This document shows, piece by piece, positions 16,288 through 25,197 of a stretch of DNA of 64,000 bases. Within the stretch, counting starts at the first letter, position 1; each line of letters begins with the position of its first letter. This stretch comes from Saccharicrinis sp963663905. GTDB lineage: Bacteria; Bacteroidota; Bacteroidia; Bacteroidales; Marinilabiliaceae. Where the stretch lies: assembly GCA_963663905.2 (NCBI GenBank), contig OY760657.1, forward strand, positions 5,828,001 through 5,892,000, read 5' to 3'. The notes beneath the pieces were generated by a model. The model saw nothing but the letters and a program-made list of their open reading frames with translations. It was not told where the DNA came from and searched no databases. Made by a program: the position numbers and the translations under genes.

Positions 16288-17343
16288 ATGAGTGTTTATA
16301 TAAAATCTATTATAGCTGTTTCGGCACAAGATACATTTGAAACAAACCAACTTCCAGAACAATTAGAACCAGTATCTAAATGGATGAGGTGTGTTACTCC
16401 TGAGTTTAAAAAATACATTCCGGCTAAGGTACTAAGGCGAATGAATCGTTATAGCAGAATAAGTTCGGTATGCGCATTTAAATCTTTGTCGAATATAGGG
16501 TTAGATAAACCAGATGCTATTATTACAGCAACGAGTATGGGTTGCGTTGAAGACTCAGAACGTTTCTTAAACCAGATGCTTGATAATAAAGAGATGTTAT
16601 TAACACCAACCAGTTTTATTCAATCCACACATAATGCAGTAGGATCAAATTTAGCGTTGGCCTATCAGTGTAAAGGGTATAATATGGTTTATACCCATGA
16701 TAACAATGCTTTTGAGACTGCATTACTGGATGCTTCAATGAAAGTGAAGTCTGGTAGTTTAGATCATATTTTAATTGGAGCAACAGATGAAATTACCGAA
16801 GAGAATTACTGTCTGAAAGAATCTTTAGGAAAGTGGAAATCTGCTGATGAAAATAATATTGATTTTTTAACCAGTAAAACAGAAGGAACGATTCCTGGTG
16901 AAGGCGCCACGTTTATGGTTGTGTCAAATGAAGCAAAAGATGCCGAATTAAATTTACTGGGACTTGAAGTATTTTACTCGCTTAAAAAGGACCAAACCTT
17001 ATTACAAAGAATTAAAAGCTTCTTGGATCAACATAATTTTAATATACAGGATATAGACACCGTTCTTTTGTCAATTGATGGAGATCAGCGTAACTATCCT
17101 AACTACGAAAGTATAATGGGAGAGGAACTTGCGCATGCAAATGTTTGTTATTACAAACACCTGTGCGGAAGCTATGATAGTGATGGTGCATTTGCTATTT
17201 GGATTGCCTCTCAGTTTATCAACAGCAACTCAATTCCTGATTATGCTTTTGTCAGAGATACAAACCGTAAAACCAATAATGTATTAATCGTCCGCCAGAA
17301 CTTCAATAAGAATTTTTCTTTGGTGTTGGTGGAAAGGACCTAA
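16288..17343 (+). CDS. Ketosynthase-like chain-length factor (nucleophile missing)
   Basis: The 351-residue homologue of the preceding ketosynthase keeps the fold (ATSMGCVEDSERF, STHNAVGSNLALAY, GEGATFMVV). The position of the catalytic Cys is Asn139 in YTHDNNAFE, and the HGTGT histidine block is replaced by VLLSIDGDQRNYP. The loss of the nucleophile next to an active partner is the hallmark of a chain-length factor. It is shorter than a full ketosynthase by about 50 residues. Its stop codon is directly followed by a purine-rich repeat tract. Confidence 0.78.
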   Translation: MSVYIKSIIAVSAQDTFETNQLPEQLEPVSKWMRCVTPEFKKYIPAKVLRRMNRYSRISSVCAFKSLSNIGLDKPDAIITATSMGCVEDSERFLNQMLDNKEMLLTPTSFIQSTHNAVGSNLALAYQCKGYNMVYTHDNNAFETALLDASMKVKSGSLDHILIGATDEITEENYCLKESLGKWKSADENNIDFLTSKTEGTIPGEGATFMVVSNEAKDAELNLLGLEVFYSLKKDQTLLQRIKSFLDQHNFNIQDIDTVLLSIDGDQRNYPNYESIMGEELAHANVCYYKHLCGSYDSDGAFAIWIASQFINSNSIPDYAFVRDTNRKTNNVLIVRQNFNKNFSLVLVERT

Positions 17344-18199
17344 GGTAACAAGGTGACAGGGAACAGGGCACAAGGTAAATGATGATTAGGGCTTAGGGCA
17401 AAGAGAATATGGAATTTAGTCCTCAGTTCTCAGTCTACAGTTCAAAGGCAAACTGCCAACTGATGACATATGCTGGTGTGAGTTTGCAACTCGTTCCTTT
17501 ACTATCCATAATGTTTTACACTGATATAGGTCGATAGATCAATAGGTCTGTAGTTCATTAGGTTGTTATAAGAGAGGAGTGGAGAGTCTACAGTTTTCAG
17601 TCTTCAGACCTTAAACCAACAGCCAACATATGCTGGTGCGAGTTTGTAACTCGTTCCTTTTCTATCACTATCGTTTTCCAACGTTTATAATGCGTGAATC
17701 TATTTCAAACAATTAAGATTCTTTCTTTTATCGACTTACATTTTACTGTCTTCACAATATCTGCATACGTAAGTCTGTTTACTAAATACTAAACCTACGT
17801 GCTCTCCGTGGTAAAAAAGGAAACAATGCGATGAACATTAATCTCTTTAATCCATAATCATTTAAACAAATTAACAAATCGACAGTTCAACAAATAATAT
17901 CCATAATCACTTAATCAACTCATCAGATTAATCCAAATATTATTGTGCGTGTCCTCATGCATGATCATATCTACCTTCAGTTCTCATCCTGCATAATCCA
18001 ATCTACAGATTAATCATTAACCTATAATCCCTAATCATTTAAATAAATTAACAATTCAACAATTCGTCAATTCAACAAATCAGCAGTTCTTCGATACGAC
18101 AATAATTAATAAAAATCTGTTAAATTCTAGAAATTATGAGAAATATCAGTTATTTTCGCGACGCAATTAAAAATTTGGCAATTACAACTTTAAATACAA
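17344..18199. repeat. Gene-free tract of dispersed repeat words
   Basis: No gene is seen in 856 bp. Directly after the stop codon lies GGTAACAAGGTGACAGGGAA, then CAGTTCTCAGTCTACAGTT words. Two copies of the TGCTGGTGyGAGTTTGyAAC hairpin family follow (17471-17500 and 17631-17660, about 160 bp apart). A GTGCTCTCCGTGGTAAAAAA phrase comes next, then long low-complexity runs of AATCATTTAAACAAATT and AACAAATCGACA type (17860-18110). Confidence 0.7.
18151..18160 (+). promoter_or_regulatory. Possible -7 promoter element for the DAHP synthase gene
   Basis: TATTTTCGCG lies 40 nt before the ATG and resembles TAnnTTTGy with one change (TTTC for TTTG). The following ACGC resembles the start-site context often seen in Bacteroidota. 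No clear -33 box is seen. Confidence 0.3.
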
Positions 18200-19249
18200 A
18201 TGACTGATAAGAGAATTGAGAATATCAATATAGATACAGAACAAGCAATCCTAACTCCAAACGAATTAAAAGATCTTTATCCTTTAAATGAGAATATCAT
18301 TAAGACTATTGAAGAAGGTCAGGCTACAATAAAAAAGATCTTAAGTGGTGAGGATAAAAGAATTTTAGTGGTTGTAGGTCCTTGTTCTATTCATGATATT
18401 AAAGCTGCGAAAGAATATGCTCAAAAACTCAAAGCACTTTCTGAAAAAGTAAAAGATTCTCTTTACCTGGTAATGCGTGTTTATTTCGAAAAACCTCGTA
18501 CAACTGTAGGATGGCAGGGATTAATTAATGATCCTTACCTAAATAACAGTTTTGAATTAGAGGAAGGTTTAAAGCAAGCTCGTGAGTTACTATCGTATAT
18601 CGCAGAAATAGGTATGCCTGTTGCCGGAGAGGCATTGGATATTGTAACTCCACAGTATATTCAAGACTTAATTTCATGGACAGCCATTGGTGCTCGTACT
18701 ACTGAATCTCAGAGTCACCGTAAAATGGCCAGTGCATTAACATCTGTTGTTGGTTTTAAAAACGGTACTGACGGAAATATTGAAATTGCCATTAATGCAC
18801 TTGAATCAGTTGCTTCTCCTCATAACTTTATCAGTATTGATCCGGATGGACATGTTGCTGTAGTTCGCACTAAAGGAAATGAGAATACACATATCATTCT
18901 ACGTGGTGGTAAAAAGCCTAACTATGATGCAGAAAGTGTAGCCGAATACGAAAAGAGATTAGAAAAAGCTGGTCTTCCTACGCGTATTATGATTGACTGT
19001 AGTCATGCAAACAGTTCTAAAAATGCAGCTAATCAGGCATTGGTGTTAAAAGATATTGAAACTCAAATTATCAATGGCAATACTTCTATCATGGGAGTGA
19101 TGATTGAAAGTAACCTAAGCCATGGTAAGCAAAAAATTCCTGCAGATCTTACTACACTTAAATATGGTATTTCTGTAACCGACGAATGTATCGGTTGGGA
19201 TCAAACAGAAGAGATTTTGTTGGATTTTGCTAAAAATATTAAAAAGTAG
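18200..19249 (+). CDS. aroF: 3-deoxy-7-phosphoheptulonate (DAHP) synthase, class I
   Basis: The 349 residues cover the AroF/G/H-type enzyme that condenses phosphoenolpyruvate and erythrose 4-phosphate, the first step to aromatic amino acids. Visible motifs are VVVGPCSIHD with the metal-ligand Cys, RVYFEKPRTTVGWQG, GARTTESQSHRKMAS, HIILRGGKKPNY and MIDCSHANSSKN. The paralogue (F, G or H) cannot be assigned. It has its own upstream region, so a link to the resorcinol locus (aromatic precursor supply) is only suggestive. Confidence 0.93.
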   Translation: MTDKRIENINIDTEQAILTPNELKDLYPLNENIIKTIEEGQATIKKILSGEDKRILVVVGPCSIHDIKAAKEYAQKLKALSEKVKDSLYLVMRVYFEKPRTTVGWQGLINDPYLNNSFELEEGLKQARELLSYIAEIGMPVAGEALDIVTPQYIQDLISWTAIGARTTESQSHRKMASALTSVVGFKNGTDGNIEIAINALESVASPHNFISIDPDGHVAVVRTKGNENTHIILRGGKKPNYDAESVAEYEKRLEKAGLPTRIMIDCSHANSSKNAANQALVLKDIETQIINGNTSIMGVMIESNLSHGKQKIPADLTTLKYGISVTDECIGWDQTEEILLDFAKNIKK

Positions 19250-20542
19250 CAGGGAGAAAGGATAGATTTGGGTCGATAGATTAGTAGATCAATAGGTTAT
19301 TAGGTTGGTAGAAAAGATGAGTAGTGAGTTTTGAGCAGTGAGTCTTCAGTTCTCAGTCTTTAGTACTCAGTATTCACTCCTTAGTCTTCAGTTTGCAGTT
19401 TTTAGTAAAAAGTAAAATGCATTTGTCTTCTATAGTGATGGTTTGCAATTCAAAGGCCTTTATCTCTTATCTAAAATCTATTATCTTATAACTATTTCCT
19501 TAGATAGAAAATAGGCATCCCCTTAACAAATTTCCCCGCCTTAATTGAAGGAATGGGGCAGATATGAGGCATGAGAATCCGACGGGGTGGTTGAGAATGC
19601 TTAACTCATATAACAAGAATAAGTAAGTCTTCAAATATGAGTATTCTATATTGAATAGCTATAATCTCTAATCTTTATTTCACCACAGAGTTCGCCAAGA
19701 AACCACAGAGAAAAAGTGATGTAGAGACATGGATAGGAAGTATTTAGTCTTCAGTTCACAGTTGTTATTATATGTAGTAAGTTGTAAGTAGTGAGTTATG
19801 AGTAGTGAGTATTCCAATACAAAAGGATTAATGATGATAGATTATAGATTAATGATTAAACGAAAATTCCAAATTTGCGTAGCAAATAAATAAATCGCGT
19901 AATTCGTGAAATGAAAATCAGCGAAGCTAAATTAGTGGACAAAAATAATTACGCAGCAATAACCCTGTTAATCCCGTTAATCCTGTCCAAAATAAAAACT
20001 ATCTCGTTGTAAATTCAAAACTTTCAGTGTGGTATAGAGATGTGTTAACCACAGAGGTTAAAGGTCGCTGAGAGCAAGTGTAGATAAGTCTTCAGTTGAG
20101 TCTTCAGATTTAATCTTTAATCCCTAATCATTTAAACAACTCGATAAATTAACGTTTCGACATAAAAGTGCGAATTAGCAATATGGAGAAAAGGCGAAGC
20201 TCTTATCTTCTTTGTGAAAATCCTTTGTGTTCTCCGTGGTTCGTAATCCTAAAATATTGTTTTTCAATAATAAACGGAACCTTGTTAATAACTATCTCGT
20301 ATTATGATATTGAATAGTAAATCTTTAGGGAAAAGGCTGTAAATATTTATGAGGGATATATAGAAATCTGTGTGTTCTATTTATAAATATGGCAACAGGT
20401 TAAACATTATCTGATGACAAAGTGTTTATACAATAAATGTTAGTTAATTAGAGTTTGTTGTGGTCAGTAATAGTTTTGAATTTGGATGAGGAGATTGGAT
20501 TATAGCTAAGTGAAAAAGTAATAGAAGTAATGAATTTTGCTT
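19250..20542. repeat. Gene-free tract of dispersed repeat words
   Basis: About 1.3 kb without a convincing gene. After the stop codon comes AGCAGGGAGAAAGGATAG, then GAGTCTTCAGTTCTCAGTC words (19320-19405). CACCACAGAGTTCGCCAAGA phrases occur at 19680 and 20050, TAATCCTGTCC 'bacterial rattail' words at 19970-20000, and AATCATTTAAACAACTCG words at 20125. The last 250 bp (20290-20542) are plain AT-rich sequence that probably holds the promoter of the small gene downstream. Confidence 0.65.
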
Positions 20543-20776
20543 ATGGTAAAAATACTTATTATAATATTCATTAGTTTGTGTTTTGTTACAGGGCTAAATT
20601 GTTTTGCACAACCTGGCAGTCCTCCAGGCTTGGATAACTTTCCTGAGAGTAACACAAATGGTCAACCAGCAAAAGGAGCCAGTACTCCAATTGATGGAGG
20701 AGCTGTTGCTTTATTGGCAGGAGGAGCTTTTATTCTATACCGTAAGTATATTGCAAATATAAAGGATGAAGAATAA
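20543..20776 (+). CDS. Tiny exosortase substrate with PID-CTERM-like tail (copy 1)
   Basis: The 77-residue product starts at the ATG at 20543 (a TTG two codons earlier is less likely). It consists of a signal peptide (MVKILIIIFISLCFVTGLNC, cleavage after Ala22), a short Pro/Gly-rich spacer starting QPGSPPG, and a C-terminal sorting tail: PIDGG, a hydrophobic helix VALLAGGAFILY, then basic RKY. The tripartite motif-helix-basic layout is what exosortases recognise, and PID-CTERM tails are known from Bacteroidota. After both cleavages only about 30 residues would remain. A paralogue lies at 24833 and an exosortase at 25991. Confidence 0.72.
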   Translation: MVKILIIIFISLCFVTGLNCFAQPGSPPGLDNFPESNTNGQPAKGASTPIDGGAVALLAGGAFILYRKYIANIKDEE

Positions 20777-20834
20777 AACAACATATATAATTCCAATCAA
20801 TAGTTGAAAACTCTTTCGTAAACACCCAATACCC

Positions 20835-21060
20835 TTAGGGATTTCATCCCTAAAACCTTGACTTACTTTCCTTTTCTTGATAAAAGAAAGTAAGCAAAGA
20901 AAATCAAGACTGCGCCTGCTTCGTTATAAAAACTACGGTTTTCTGTCCTAAATCGCTAAAAACTCACACCTTCCTTCGTCAGGTGTTCAAACAATACGCG
21001 ATTTTGCGACCCAAAAACCTTGTTTTTATACTCACCAGACGAGGTCTATGATGTCTACGA
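20835..21060. repeat. Dispersed repeat with nested hairpins
   Basis: TTAGGGAT-TTC-ATCCCTAA (20835-20853) is a perfect 8-bp hairpin. It is followed by CTTACTTTC (20862-20870) pairing with GAAAGTAAG (20886-20894), and then AAGACTGCGCCTGCTTCG and further sequence to about 21060. I recognise this phrase as a common intergenic repeat in Bacteroidota. The first hairpin may double as the terminator of the small gene at 20543. Confidence 0.5.
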
Positions 21061-21641
21061 AACTGTAAAACAACTTTTCAACCCTTGATCCGCATATATA
21101 ATCCATAATACTTAATCATCTCACCAACTCGATGATTTAACATATGGATTAGTAAACAGATAGATTGTTGGTTCTACATCTTTAATTTACTTTAAACCGC
21201 AGAAACGCTAAGAAAACACAAAGGTCTTGGGGTGAATTTAGTAGTAAATTTTAAGTGCTGAGTCTTACGTTTTCAGAATCATTTATTATCTAATGTCTGT
21301 TATCTCATATGTAAATAGAGTTTTCAGTTTACAGTTGGCTACACTCAACTTTAATCATATTAACAACTCTACAAATCAACAATTTGACATGAATGTGTTG
21401 ATCTGTCTTATAACATGCTTTTGTGTCGATTATTAATTGAAGAATTTTCTCAAATAAATCCTACTTTTAAAATATGTTAACCTAATGTTCGTCAAAATAC
21501 TACGTAATTTATCCTTAAAACAATTACATTTGCATATTCAAATTTTTTAGTCAAAGTAATGATTTTTATACTGGTGGGGACCAACGTAAAACATTCTGAT
21601 TTGACTTACGTTAAAAGAAGTAATTATAATTGGGGAGAAAT
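21061..21641. other. Gene-free tract and leader of the T9SS protein gene
   Basis: No gene is seen. The first 330 bp hold AATCATCTCACCAACTCG, AACCGCAGAAACGCTAAG and CAGTTTACAGTTGGC type repeat words. TACATTTGC at 21525-21533 matches the -7 motif TAnnTTTGy about 110 nt before the start codon. In the leader, AACGTAA (21583-21589) pairs with TTACGTT (21606-21612) in a possible 7-bp hairpin, followed by GGGGAGA as ribosome-binding site. Confidence 0.45.
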
Positions 21642-24600
21642 ATGAAGAGACATTTACTTATAGTTTTATTGAACAGCCTATTTTTAATTAACCTATTATC
21701 CCAAAGTCCTACAGTAGATTCTTTTAGTCCGGCAGACAATACAACAGATGTTGTAATGAGGCCTGATTTAACTATTGATTTTAGTGAAAGCGTTACTGTT
21801 GGTTCTGGATATATCACTATACATAAAGCCAGTGACAATAGTATTATTGAAACGATTGATGTTTCAGGTAGCCAGGTAAGTGGAGGAGGCTCTTCACAAA
21901 TTCTTATAGATGTAAATCAATATCTTGAGCTTTCTACTGCGTATTATATACAAATTGAATCTGGTTGTTTTGTTGGATACTCTGGTATTAGTGATAATAC
22001 AACATGGAATTTTACTACAGCAGATATTACAACATCTATTCAACGAAAGATAATAGCAAGTGATGGTGCTTCTTCTGATTATTATGGAAAAAGTGTATCT
22101 GTATCAGGTAATTATGCAGTTGTTGGCTCACCAAGTAGCAATAGTAATATAGGTAGTGCGTATGTTTATGATATAACATCTGGAAGTCTCTTATACACTT
22201 TAACACCCAGTGATGGTGTTTCAGGTGATGCTTTTGGTGAAAGTGTTTCTATATCAGGTAATAATGTTGTAGTAGGTGCTCCTTCTAAAGATACTTTTAA
22301 AGGGGCAATATATATTTATGACTTAAGTTCAGGAAGTGAGTTGATTATAACAGTTAGTGATGGATATGAATATGACTATTTTGGATGTAGTGTTTCTATT
22401 TCAGGTGATTATGTTGTTGCTGGATCTTATGGATATTGGAATGGAAATGTGATTTCATGTGGTTGCTCATATGTTTTTGATACATCAACTGGAAATCAAT
22501 TGTATAGATTGTTAGCTGAAGCTGGAGATGCTAATGATCATTTTGGTTTTAGTGTTTCAGTTTCTGGCGACTATGCTATTATTGGTGCTCCAGATGATTA
22601 TGAAGGAAGAGCCCAAGCTGGATCTGCATATATATTTAATGTAAGTACAGGAAATCAATTAAATAGATTAATAGCAAACGATCCTGGTGCATATGATTTA
22701 TTTGGTGCTAGTGTTTCTATTAATGGGAATTATGCTGTTGTTGGTGCATATGGGGATGATGATAAAGGAAGTTCTAGTGGAAGCGCATATATATTTAATG
22801 TAACAAGTGGAGCTCAAGTATCCAAACTAACAGCAATAGATGGAGCCACAAATGATTATTTTGGTTCGAGTATATCCGTTTCGGATGATTACGTGATAGT
22901 AGGAGCATATGGTGATAATAGTAGTACTGGTAGTGCATATGTTTACGATATAAGTACAGGTACACAGCAAAATAAAATTACAGCGAACGATGGTAGTGGA
23001 TCAGACTATCTTGGTTGTAGTGTAGCTATTGATACTCATTATGCCATAATTGGGGCATATGGAGATAATAGTAGTAAAGGAAGTACTTACATTGTTGATT
23101 ACCTTCTGAAAGAAGGCTTATTAACCTGGGTTGGTGGTACAACTGGTTCAGAAACTTCATGGAATGCTACAACAAACTGGTTTCCAACATTGGTGCCAAC
23201 AGCAACTGATGATATCATTATTCCTGCTACCGGCAATCAATTAATTGTTGATGCTGCTTATGGTTCAGATGAGCAGGTTAATGATGTTAGTATCGAATCC
23301 GGTGCTACCTTAACCGTGGCTGCAAGTTCTGCATTAACCGTAAATGGTGATTTAAACAATGCAGGTAATCTTGTTTTGGAAGCCAATAGTGTGGCGAATG
23401 ATCGTTCCGGTTCTTTGATAACCTATGGAACTGTTGCTAATACTGGAACTATGACTTTATATCGTAATGTGAGCGGTAGTGGAATTGATGCCAGCGATTA
23501 TACCTGGCATTCTATAGGTATTCCGGTGGAAAGTACACCTGCAGTTGACTTTTTTACTGGCGATTATATGTATGGTTATGTAGAGTCTTCTAACTCATGG
23601 GGCGAAACACCTACAACTGTTGAACGAGGTACTGGTTATATCTTAAAAACGGTTAATGGTGATCGTACTTATGCTTTTACGGGTACTTTTAATAGTGGTG
23701 ATTATTCTTACGATTTAACAAATACCGGTGCTGATAGTGAGCATGGATATAATTTAATCAGTAATCCGTATCCTTCACAAATTAATGTCGAAAATCTGAC
23801 ATTAACTAATGTAAGTATGTTTTATATCTGGGATCCGTCTTCAGGTACATACAATTCATATCAAATAGGTACTGGTGGAAGTTTGAGTAATATCTTTGAA
23901 TCGTGTCAGGGCTTCTTTGTTAAGGTGAATTCAGGAGCATCTTCAGGTAACGTAACTTTTACGAATAGTGCAAGAGTTTCATCTACAAGTGGAGATCCAT
24001 TAAAATCAACATCTCTTTCTTCAATACCCAGAGTTACCATTAAAGTAACAAACGGTGATTATGAAGATGTACTAATGGTTAACCAAACAGAAGTAGCCAA
24101 TGAAGGGTATAAACTTTTTAGCTTTAATCCTGATGCACCACAGATATATGCTATTGATGATGCCAAGGATTACTGTATTTATAATAAAAGTTTAATCGTT
24201 GAAGATGATGTGATTCCTATTGGATTTAAAACAAATGCATCAGGAACATATACTGTTAACATAACTGAGCAGAGTTTTGATGATAGGTATGTTGCGTTGC
24301 TTGATAAGCAAACAACAGAAGTAATTCCTATTTCAACAGGAACAAGTTTTGAAATTGCACATTCTTCATCTAATGATGAACAACGTTTTGAATTAATATT
24401 TAAACCAACAGAAACTACAGCTGTTAATGATGCTGAAGTAGCTAATGTAAAAATATATAGTGTAGATAACAATGTAGTGATTAAATCAACAGATATTTTC
24501 GATTACACCATTTATACTTTAGATGGAAAGAGTGTGAAAATTGAAGAAGGCAAACAAGGAACAGAATATGTTGCGCTTAGTAGCGGATTGTATCTTGTTA

Positions 24601-24650
24601 AAGTAACAAATGCAAACAAAGTATTAACTCAAAAAGTGTTGATTAAATAA
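21642..24650 (+). CDS. Large secreted seven-repeat beta-propeller protein with T9SS sorting domain
   Basis: I start at the ATG at 21642, which gives a clean signal peptide (MKRHLLIVLLNSLFLINLLS). The order is: an SbsA-type Ig-like domain (about 20-125, ending NTTWNFTTAD); seven FG-GAP-like repeats (about 135-485) of the pattern DGxxxDYFGxSVSVSGxYxVxGA...GSAYVYD, enough for one seven-bladed propeller; a TWVGGTTGSETSWNATTNW module common in Bacteroidota surface proteins (about 490-830); and a C-terminal type IX secretion domain of type A (VKIYSVDNN ... IYTLDGKSV ... GLYLVKVTN ... KVLIK). It is likely a surface adhesin or scaffold exported by T9SS. It lies between the two exosortase-substrate genes. 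Confidence 0.85.
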   Translation: MKRHLLIVLLNSLFLINLLSQSPTVDSFSPADNTTDVVMRPDLTIDFSESVTVGSGYITIHKASDNSIIETIDVSGSQVSGGGSSQILIDVNQYLELSTAYYIQIESGCFVGYSGISDNTTWNFTTADITTSIQRKIIASDGASSDYYGKSVSVSGNYAVVGSPSSNSNIGSAYVYDITSGSLLYTLTPSDGVSGDAFGESVSISGNNVVVGAPSKDTFKGAIYIYDLSSGSELIITVSDGYEYDYFGCSVSISGDYVVAGSYGYWNGNVISCGCSYVFDTSTGNQLYRLLAEAGDANDHFGFSVSVSGDYAIIGAPDDYEGRAQAGSAYIFNVSTGNQLNRLIANDPGAYDLFGASVSINGNYAVVGAYGDDDKGSSSGSAYIFNVTSGAQVSKLTAIDGATNDYFGSSISVSDDYVIVGAYGDNSSTGSAYVYDISTGTQQNKITANDGSGSDYLGCSVAIDTHYAIIGAYGDNSSKGSTYIVDYLLKEGLLTWVGGTTGSETSWNATTNWFPTLVPTATDDIIIPATGNQLIVDAAYGSDEQVNDVSIESGATLTVAASSALTVNGDLNNAGNLVLEANSVANDRSGSLITYGTVANTGTMTLYRNVSGSGIDASDYTWHSIGIPVESTPAVDFFTGDYMYGYVESSNSWGETPTTVERGTGYILKTVNGDRTYAFTGTFNSGDYSYDLTNTGADSEHGYNLISNPYPSQINVENLTLTNVSMFYIWDPSSGTYNSYQIGTGGSLSNIFESCQGFFVKVNSGASSGNVTFTNSARVSSTSGDPLKSTSLSSIPRVTIKVTNGDYEDVLMVNQTEVANEGYKLFSFNPDAPQIYAIDDAKDYCIYNKSLIVEDDVIPIGFKTNASGTYTVNITEQSFDDRYVALLDKQTTEVIPISTGTSFEIAHSSSNDEQRFELIFKPTETTAVNDAEVANVKIYSVDNNVVIKSTDIFDYTIYTLDGKSVKIEEGKQGTEYVALSSGLYLVKVTNANKVLTQKVLIK

Positions 24651-24832
24651 ACAGGTATATATGCGTTGTTTAGGTGTATATACTTATAATATAGAATAGA
24701 AACCAGAATTGCCCCCCTATAAAGTGTTTGAATTGGAAAATAGCTATTGAATTGAGCTGGTGCTGAAATTAATTTATTTAAAATAATTTTATCTCCTGCC
24801 CATTTCTTTAGGAAAAGAATGGAAAGTAAAAT

Positions 24833-25051
24833 ATGAAGAAAATTGTAGTAATAGCAACAATTGCGTTTTTTGCATTTATTGCAGTAGAATCTTATGGGCA
24901 ACCAGGTAGCCCTCCGGGAAGTACCGGAAGTAGTGGACCAGTTGGTGGTGGTGCAAGTACTCCTTTAGATGGTGGAGCAATTGCTTTATTGGCAGGTGGT
25001 GCTGTAATATTATACCGTAAGTACATTACCAATAAAAAGGAAGATCAATAG
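24833..25051 (+). CDS. Tiny exosortase substrate with PID-CTERM-like tail (copy 2)
   Basis: The 72-residue paralogue of the product at 20543 has the signal peptide MKKIVVIATIAFFAFIAVES (cleavage after Gly22), a spacer that also begins QPGSPPG, and the tail GASTPLDGG, IALLAGGAVILY, RKYITNKK. The two proteins agree almost fully over the last 30 residues and in the first seven mature residues, but not in the spacer. So tail and mature N-terminus are both constrained. It is 146 nt upstream of the membrane protein/exosortase pair. Confidence 0.72.
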   Translation: MKKIVVIATIAFFAFIAVESYGQPGSPPGSTGSSGPVGGGASTPLDGGAIALLAGGAVILYRKYITNKKEDQ

Positions 25052-25197
25052 AAATTTACATTTTGTTTATTTCTTGTAAAATAATTAGAATGCAAAGTAC
25101 CAACAATGGTGACTTTGTATTCTTTATTGATTCTTTTAATATAGAAATATATTGAATAAAGGAATTTATATGAAAATTAAATAATAAATTAGTGTTT

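Noticed and set aside
16288..17343. Second active ketosynthase
   Set aside because: The nucleophile position is Asn and the HGTGT block is missing, so a chain-length-factor role fits better.
21541..21641. Riboswitch or RNA thermometer upstream of the T9SS protein gene
   Set aside because: Only one 7-bp stem can be drawn and no conserved motif is seen. Recorded as a possible hairpin within the leader.
24179..24901. Minus-strand frames opposite the T9SS protein and small substrate gene
   Set aside because: They are shadows of well-supported + strand genes, without recognisable domains.
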